Below are positions 7,584 to 11,727 of a stretch of 11,727 bases of DNA, piece by piece. The notes beneath the pieces were generated by a model. The model saw nothing but the letters and a program-made list of their open reading frames with translations. It did not search any database and was not told where the DNA came from. Every line of letters begins with the position of its first letter. The first letter of the stretch is position 1. Source of the stretch: Prevotellaceae bacterium (lineage in GTDB: Bacteria > Bacteroidota > Bacteroidia > Bacteroidales > UBA932); assembly GCA_031289995.1 (NCBI GenBank), contig JAITOI010000197.1:1-11727 (forward strand). The letters are read 5' to 3'. The translations under genes were made by a program, and so were the position numbers.

Positions 7584-9107
7584 CTAAATTATCGCCTCCT
7601 GGTACGCATCCAAATCCGCCGTGCTAATCTTTTTGAGGCGAATGCGGATGACGAACGGCTGCGCCGCTTTGTCAATTCCGACGGGCAAAACGAGGTCGTA
7701 GTAAACGCTGCCGGACTTGTCGCGGTAGTAGGTCGCGGGCTTGCCTCCGCCGTTGATGCGCACAGGTTTTCCGTCGAGCGTTTGCGACTGCGCAATGACG
7801 TAGACGTCGTCGCGGCTGCCGGTTTTTGGAATTTTTATGCGCAGCAAATTGTTGAGCGGCTTGTTGAACACCACGAGGTAGATGCTGTCGCCGCGCTGCG
7901 TGGAGTAGCCCCAATCTTGCTTGTCGAGCAGCGAGTGGTGGGTGCCATAAATTGCCTCGCCGTTTGCCGCCATCCACGCGCCCATGCCTGCGGCAACATC
8001 GGCCTCTTCCTTGCGGATGTTGCCGTTGCCGTCGGGGCCAAAGTTGATGACAAAGTTGCCGTCGAGCGAGTTGGCTTTCACGAGCATTTCGATGAGCTCG
8101 TAGGGCTTTTTGACGTAGGTCCACGACCAGTCGCGGTGGTAGCCCCACTGGTTTTCGGGGATGGTCATCACGCAGTCCCAATCGTTGCCGCCAACCTCCT
8201 TGAGCGAGGCTGGCAGGTTGCGCTCAAAGCGCTGGTCGTAGTCGTCGATGAGGTTGCCGTTGGCGTCGGTGTGGCGGTTGCCCAGCTCGTCGGCGCGAAA
8301 ACGGCTGCCGATAATCAGCCCGGGTCGCATTGCGCGCAGCTCCTCGCCCAGCTGGTCAACCCACGCAGATTGCTTCATCCACGCGCCATCCCACGAGCCG
8401 TCGAACCACAGCCCTTTGATGGTGGGAAAGTTGGTGAGCAGCTCCACGAGCTGGTTGCGCGTAAAGGTTTTGAAATTTTCGTAGCGGACGCGGTCAGCGT
8501 TGCTGCGGAAGGGTTCGTAGCCTGCCCACAGCTTGCGGTCGTCGGGCGTAATGCCGTGCCCAGCTTGGTAATCGGGGTGGTGCCAGTCGATGATGGAGAA
8601 GTAGAGGTGCACGTCGATGCCCTCGGCGGTGTAGGCATCCACGACTTCGCGCACGATGTCTTTTTTGTAGGGCGTGCTGGCAACGGTGTAGTCGGTGTAT
8701 TGGCTATTCCAGAGGCAAAAACCGTCGTGATGCTTGGTGGTGAACACGAGGTAGCGTGCGCCCATTTGCTTTGCCTGTTTTGCCCAGCGCTTGGCGTCGA
8801 AGCTGGCCGGGTTGAACTGCAGGTAGAGGCTATCGTAGGTGGAGTTTGGCATATCGCGCCACGAGCGAATCCACTCGGCTGCGCCCTTGTAAATTTTGCC
8901 GTTCCACACGCCGCCGGGGATGGCGTACACGCCCCAGTGGATGAACTGCCCTAAGCCGTACTCGCGCCAGCGCTGCATGTCAGCGTCAGCGCGCTTGCCG
9001 ACGCGATGAGCGCCGTGTTTGAGAGGAAGAGGCTCGCTTTTTTGAGCCATCACATTAAAGACTGTAGCCAGCGTCAGCACAAGGCTACAGAGGGATGTTT
9101 TTTTCAT
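7584..9107 (-). CDS. Secreted GH29 alpha-L-fucosidase
   Basis: Exported glycoside hydrolase of 507 aa that should release terminal alpha-L-fucose by a retaining mechanism. A Sec signal peptide spans 1-21 (cleavage likely at VMA/QKS) and has no lipobox, so the mature protein is probably periplasmic rather than a lipoprotein. The GH29 barrel runs from about 45 to 385: FIHWGVYAIPGG at 55-66, FTTKHHDGFCLW at 122-133, and LWFDGSW at 233-239 with the likely nucleophile Asp236. Glu295 in RFERNLP is my best guess for the acid/base, which varies in position within the family. A beta-sandwich domain follows (about 390-507). The ATG sits 24 nt from a -7 promoter box. Substrate linkage cannot be read from sequence. 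It has no SusC/D or other glycosidase neighbour, and purH follows immediately. Confidence 0.93.
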   Translation of the reverse strand: MKKTSLCSLVLTLATVFNVMAQKSEPLPLKHGAHRVGKRADADMQRWREYGLGQFIHWGVYAIPGGVWNGKIYKGAAEWIRSWRDMPNSTYDSLYLQFNPASFDAKRWAKQAKQMGARYLVFTTKHHDGFCLWNSQYTDYTVASTPYKKDIVREVVDAYTAEGIDVHLYFSIIDWHHPDYQAGHGITPDDRKLWAGYEPFRSNADRVRYENFKTFTRNQLVELLTNFPTIKGLWFDGSWDGAWMKQSAWVDQLGEELRAMRPGLIIGSRFRADELGNRHTDANGNLIDDYDQRFERNLPASLKEVGGNDWDCVMTIPENQWGYHRDWSWTYVKKPYELIEMLVKANSLDGNFVINFGPDGNGNIRKEEADVAAGMGAWMAANGEAIYGTHHSLLDKQDWGYSTQRGDSIYLVVFNKPLNNLLRIKIPKTGSRDDVYVIAQSQTLDGKPVRINGGGKPATYYRDKSGSVYYDLVLPVGIDKAAQPFVIRIRLKKISTADLDAYQEAII

Positions 9108-9130
9108 TAAAATGAGTATTTTTTTGTGCG

Positions 9131-9138
9131 CAAAGGTA
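9131..9138 (-). promoter_or_regulatory. Bacteroidota -7 promoter box for the fucosidase
   Basis: On the minus strand this reads TACCTTTG, an exact match to the TAnnTTTG -7 element of the Bacteroidota primary sigma factor. It lies about 24 nt before the fucosidase ATG, implying a short leader. No clear TTTG-type -33 element is present at the expected spacing, because the upstream sequence is a long T-run on this strand. It may also serve purH and the mre genes by read-through, which is inference. Confidence 0.65.
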
Positions 9139-9232
9139 GGGAAAAAAAAGAAGGTTTTTCATATTCCACGCCGATTTTGGCGCGGTTTGGCCAAAAAGTT
9201 ATCAACAAGAAATCACCAACGCCATTTTTTAC

Positions 9233-9240
9233 TACCTTTG
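9233..9240 (+). promoter_or_regulatory. Bacteroidota -7 promoter box for pyrE
   Basis: TACCTTTG followed by CGC exactly matches the TAnnTTTG -7 element and is 23 nt before the chosen pyrE ATG. This supports the start at 9264, because the open frame further upstream would be cut by the promoter. A convincing -33 element is not visible. The box is the mirror image of the one driving the fucosidase, so the 156-nt gap 9108-9263 is a divergent promoter region. I see no gene or clear operator in it. Confidence 0.68.
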
Positions 9241-9263
9241 CGCCCCAATCAGACATTTGGAAT

Positions 9264-9887
9264 ATGCAATCAGAAATTTCAATCGCTCAAAGCCTGCTGC
9301 AGATTCACGCCATCAAGCTGAACCCCGCGCAGCCATTCATCTGGGCATCGGGGTGGCGCTCGCCCATCTACTGCGACAACCGCCGCACGCTGGCTTACCC
9401 CGCGGTGCGGACGCAAATTGCGGAGGCTTTTGCCGCGCTTGTTCGCCAAAAATATCCCGATGCGGAAGTCGTGGCGGGCGTGGCCACAGGCGCCATTGCG
9501 CACGGCGTGCTGGTGGCCGAAAAGCTGGGATTACCCTTCGTTTATGTGCGCGCCAAACCCAAAGACCACGGGCTGGGAAACCTGATTGAAGGCGAGCTGC
9601 AACCCGAAAAAAAGGTGGTGGTGGTCGAAGATTTAATCTCCACCGGAGGCAGCAGCCTTAGCGCCCTCGCGGCTTTGCGGGAGGCGGGTGCGCAGGTGCT
9701 GGGCATGGTGGCCATCTTCACCTACGGCTTCGAGCTGGCGCAAAAACGCTTTGCCGACGCGGGATGCGAGCTCAGCACGCTGTCGAGCTACGACACGCTC
9801 ATCGAGCACGCCCTCGCCATCGGCTACGTGCAACCCCACGAATTGCAAGCGCTGAAGCGCTGGCGCGAGGCTCCAGATAAGTACTAA
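9264..9887 (+). CDS. pyrE: Orotate phosphoribosyltransferase
   Basis: Cytoplasmic enzyme of 207 aa that joins orotate and PRPP to make OMP, the fifth step of de novo UMP synthesis. SGWRSPIYCDNR at 29-40 is the typical orotate-binding N-terminal motif. RAKPKDHGLGNLIEG at 96-110 is the flexible catalytic loop. VVVVEDLISTGGSS at 118-131 is the PRPP-binding motif with its acidic pair E122-D123. The length matches Bacteroidota PyrE. The frame is open back to 9126, but the upstream part would be promoter and low-complexity sequence, so the ATG at 9264, just after the -7 box, is preferred. The SRPBCC gene begins 4 nt after the stop, so the two are probably one transcript. Confidence 0.96.
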   Translation: MQSEISIAQSLLQIHAIKLNPAQPFIWASGWRSPIYCDNRRTLAYPAVRTQIAEAFAALVRQKYPDAEVVAGVATGAIAHGVLVAEKLGLPFVYVRAKPKDHGLGNLIEGELQPEKKVVVVEDLISTGGSSLSALAALREAGAQVLGMVAIFTYGFELAQKRFADAGCELSTLSSYDTLIEHALAIGYVQPHELQALKRWREAPDKY

Positions 9888-9891
9888 AAAA

Positions 9892-10302
9892 ATGGACTAC
9901 GTTAGCAAAATAGTAAAGCTGAACAGCAACGTCAGCGGGCTGTACGCGCTGTTTGCCGATTTCAGAAATTTGGTGCGCTTAGTGCCACCCGACAAAGTTG
10001 CCGACCTGGAGGCAACGGAAGACGAGTGCTCGTTCACCGTCAAACCCATTGGCCGCGCGGGCTTGCGCATTGTAGATAGGGAGCAGGACAAGACGGTGAA
10101 GTACGCCACCGACAGCAAATCGCACGGCGATTTCATGCTCTGGGTGCAGCTCAAACCCGCCACACCACAGGAAACCTACCTGCGCATCACGCTTCGCGCC
10201 AAGCTCAACATTTTGCTGCGCAACCTCGTCGGAGGCAAGCTGCAGAAAGGGCTTGACGACTTTGTGGACAAGCTCGCAGAGGGGATGAACGGAGCGAGGT
10301 GA
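9892..10302 (+). CDS. SRPBCC (START-like) family protein linked to pyrE
   Basis: Small soluble protein of 136 aa with no signal peptide or membrane segment. The layout suggests a helix-grip fold. A first strand (DYVSKIVKLN) is followed by short helices (VSGLYALFADFRNLVRLVP, about 14-32), then alternating strands (SFTVKPI, GLRIVDREQ, TVKYATD, DFMLWVQLKP, TYLRITLRAKL), and a long C-terminal amphipathic helix (about 107-134). This is the pattern of SRPBCC/polyketide-cyclase-like proteins, which bind hydrophobic ligands. No catalytic residues can be named. It sits 4 nt after pyrE, so it is probably cotranscribed. I recall similar genes beside pyrE in other Bacteroidales, but cannot check this here. 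Its ligand and its link to pyrimidine synthesis are unknown. Confidence 0.85.
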   Translation: MDYVSKIVKLNSNVSGLYALFADFRNLVRLVPPDKVADLEATEDECSFTVKPIGRAGLRIVDREQDKTVKYATDSKSHGDFMLWVQLKPATPQETYLRITLRAKLNILLRNLVGGKLQKGLDDFVDKLAEGMNGAR

Positions 10303-10303
10303 G

Positions 10304-11656
10304 CTACTTGTAGGCAAGTGGTACCAACGAGCTGAGATAATTTTCGATGTTGGTGTAGCCCTTGCTGCTCGACTTGTTGGCGTCGGAAGCATCGGCAGGA
10401 TTCAAGCCGTTGGTGGCTTCCCAAACATCGGGCATACCGTCGCCATCCGTGTCTGGGAGCGGCGTTGCCGATGTCAGCTCAGGCCATCCGCCCGCCTGCT
10501 CCACCATGTCAATAATGCCGTTGCTGCCCAGCAGAAACGTGTTGCTGCGCAGCTGCTCCACCACCCGCCTTTCGTGCGCATCCCTTGCTGGCGCTACCAC
10601 TCCGGCGTTTTGCAACACCAGCTCATAGGCCTCCTGCGCAGCTTGCGTGCTGACGGGCGAAAACTCAAACGGCGTCAGCTTTCGGTTGCGCACCTCCGAC
10701 GTGCCCGGCTCAAAATCCACGCCGCCCTTCCAGTTGTCGGCCGAGATTTCGGGATAGCCTTCCACCACGTTGCCCTCGATGTGCCACAGCCCGCTAAAGC
10801 CCATATTTTCGGCGTTGTCGATACGCGCAATCCGCCGTCGCACCGCGTCCTGCGTGGCGGGACCAGGCTTGTAGTAGTTGTTCACAAGGTTGATGGAAAG
10901 CGGCTTTCCGTCGCACGAGCGGTGCTGCCAGTTGGCGATAACGCAGTTGCGCACATCGAGCATCACCGTTGGGTTTTGGTTGTTGCCGGCGATGCTCGCG
11001 TTGCGTGCTACGGCGCAGGCCAAAATGTTGTGGTGGAACGAGGTCTTGTAGCCGCCAATGGACGCGCCGTAGCCGTGCGCACCCTTCTCGTGCACCGAGC
11101 GGTGGAGCGGCTCCGCGATGATGCACCACTGGAACGTAACAAAGCTGCTCCCGTGCCAGTTGTTCACCGCCTCGTCGTTGGTCCACGCCACCGTGCAGTG
11201 GTCAACGATTACGTTCGACGACTCGCGCACCTCAATGCCGTCCAGCTCCGAGCCTTTGAGACCGGAGGCGATGCCCGGCCGTATGCGCAGGCAGCGAACA
11301 ACGATGTCGTGCGTGTTCAGGATGTGCAGCGGAAAATTTTTGAGGCACACGCCTTCTCCCGGCGCAGTTTGCCCCGCAATGGTGAGGAATGGCGCGGTGA
11401 TTTCGAGCATCGACTGTAGCTCGATGGTTCCCGAAACCTTAAAAATTACGATGCGCGGATGGGGCTTGCCAACGGCCTCGCGCAGGCTGCCCGGCCCGCT
11501 ATCGTTGAGGTTTGTAACCTCCAGCACCTGCCCGCCACGCCCTCCGCGGGCGTACATGCCCCAGCCCTCCGCACCCGGAAAGGCTGGCAGCGATTGTGCT
11601 TGGGCGCTACAAAGCGTGCAAAATATGATGGCTGTGAGTAGGGGTGTTTGCTTCAT
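10304..11656 (-). CDS. Secreted PL1-like pectate lyase with C-terminal Ca-binding motif
   Basis: Exported protein of 450 aa expected to cleave polygalacturonate by beta-elimination. The signal peptide spans 1-20 (AQA/QSL). The mature start FPGAEGWGMYARGGRGG (26-42) followed by VTNLNDSGPGSLREAV is characteristic of Bacteroidota pectate lyases. A right-handed beta-helix follows, with VIVDHCTVAWTNDE at 149-162, SFHHNILACAVARN at 206-219 and VNNYYKPG at 258-265. The usual catalytic region reads RNASIAG instead of RxPxxR-like sequence. Near the C-terminus DTDGDGMPDVWE (402-413) is a calcium-binding loop of the TSP3/EF-hand type, common at the end of these enzymes. There is no lipobox. It is transcribed alone, convergent with the SRPBCC gene with one base between stops. 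There is no PUL context. Polysaccharide lyase or a related uronan-binding role is likely; exact specificity is not certain. Confidence 0.9.
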   Translation of the reverse strand: MKQTPLLTAIIFCTLCSAQAQSLPAFPGAEGWGMYARGGRGGQVLEVTNLNDSGPGSLREAVGKPHPRIVIFKVSGTIELQSMLEITAPFLTIAGQTAPGEGVCLKNFPLHILNTHDIVVRCLRIRPGIASGLKGSELDGIEVRESSNVIVDHCTVAWTNDEAVNNWHGSSFVTFQWCIIAEPLHRSVHEKGAHGYGASIGGYKTSFHHNILACAVARNASIAGNNQNPTVMLDVRNCVIANWQHRSCDGKPLSINLVNNYYKPGPATQDAVRRRIARIDNAENMGFSGLWHIEGNVVEGYPEISADNWKGGVDFEPGTSEVRNRKLTPFEFSPVSTQAAQEAYELVLQNAGVVAPARDAHERRVVEQLRSNTFLLGSNGIIDMVEQAGGWPELTSATPLPDTDGDGMPDVWEATNGLNPADASDANKSSSKGYTNIENYLSSLVPLAYK

Positions 11657-11697
11657 TTTTTTTGGTGTTTTGGTAATATTTTTTTTTGAATCATCAA

Positions 11698-11705
11698 CAA
11701 ATTTA
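11698..11705 (-). promoter_or_regulatory. Candidate -7 promoter box for the pectate lyase
   Basis: On the minus strand this reads TAAATTTG, matching TAnnTTTG, about 42 nt before the pectate lyase ATG. The region is very AT-rich, so a chance match is more likely than for the TACCTTTG boxes, and no -33 TTTG is seen before the window ends. The leader between the box and the ATG contains only A/T-rich tracts. Confidence 0.45.
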
Positions 11706-11721
11706 TCATTTATTTTGATAA
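11703..11721. promoter_or_regulatory. Small palindrome upstream of the pectate lyase
   Basis: TTATCA at 11703-11708 and TGATAA at 11716-11721 form a perfect 6-bp inverted repeat with a 7-nt spacer. It overlaps the upstream edge of the candidate -7 box, where a regulator could compete with RNA polymerase. In sequence this AT-rich such repeats arise easily by chance, so an operator is only a possibility. Confidence 0.25.
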
Positions 11722-11727
11722 TGGTTT

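Noticed and set aside
7581..8954. 457-codon plus-strand frame opposite the fucosidase
   Set aside because: The minus-strand frame carries clear GH29 motifs and a signal peptide; the plus frame is compositional noise.
9126..9263. In-frame N-terminal extension of PyrE by 46 codons
   Set aside because: It runs through the -7 promoter box and A-rich tracts, and would make the protein longer than the family.
10306..10319. Small hairpin (ACTTG, TAGG loop, CAAGT) at the convergent stops as a terminator
   Set aside because: Only five pairs, no T-run on either strand, and it lies in the pectate lyase coding end.
1..11727. tRNA, rRNA, CRISPR arrays, insertion sequences, phage or defence genes
   Set aside because: No matching structures, spaced direct repeats of CRISPR type, transposase motifs or toxin/defence domains were seen; every sizeable coding region has a well-supported family.

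Overview
The window looks like chromosomal DNA from a member of the Bacteroidota, most likely order Bacteroidales. The evidence is threefold. RodA carries the long mid-protein insertion typical of the phylum, and MreB, MreC and MreD resemble their Bacteroides counterparts. Three genes have the phylum's -7 promoter box (TAnnTTTG) at a suitable distance upstream. Starts lack Shine-Dalgarno sites and sit behind A-rich tracts. Coding sequence is visibly GC-rich, while the gaps are AT-rich. TAA, TAG and TGA all serve as stops, so the code is standard.

Layout from left to right. Positions 1-205 hold no gene, but contain a nested inverted-repeat structure just past the end of rodA. Positions 206-9107 hold seven genes, all on the minus strand. 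In transcription order they are a secreted GH29 alpha-L-fucosidase, purH, mreB, mreC, mreD, mrdA (PBP2) and rodA. The last five are the complete rod-shape elongation module. mreC/mreD and mrdA/rodA overlap, and mreD/mrdA are 3 nt apart, which suggests translational coupling. The only sizeable gap, 170 nt between purH and mreB, is filled with degenerate heptamer repeats. Positions 9108-9263 form a divergent promoter region. Positions 9264-10302 on the plus strand carry pyrE and a small SRPBCC-fold protein 4 nt downstream. Positions 10304-11656 on the minus strand encode a secreted PL1-like pectate lyase whose stop codon lies one base from that of the SRPBCC gene. The last 71 nt are its promoter region.

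How the genes fit together. MreB filaments, with MreC and MreD, organise the RodA glycosyltransferase and the PBP2 transpeptidase to build the lateral cell wall. PurH and PyrE supply late purine and pyrimidine biosynthesis. The fucosidase and pectate lyase are exported carbohydrate-active enzymes that would release fucose and cleave pectin. They stand alone here, with no SusC/SusD pair, regulator or transporter, so this is not a polysaccharide utilisation locus.

I found no new defence system, mobile element, CRISPR array, RNA gene or biosynthetic cluster. The points most worth a second look are the nested palindromes after rodA, the heptamer repeats before mreB and at the purH start, the fucosidase heading a possible purH-mre transcript, and the SRPBCC partner of pyrE.
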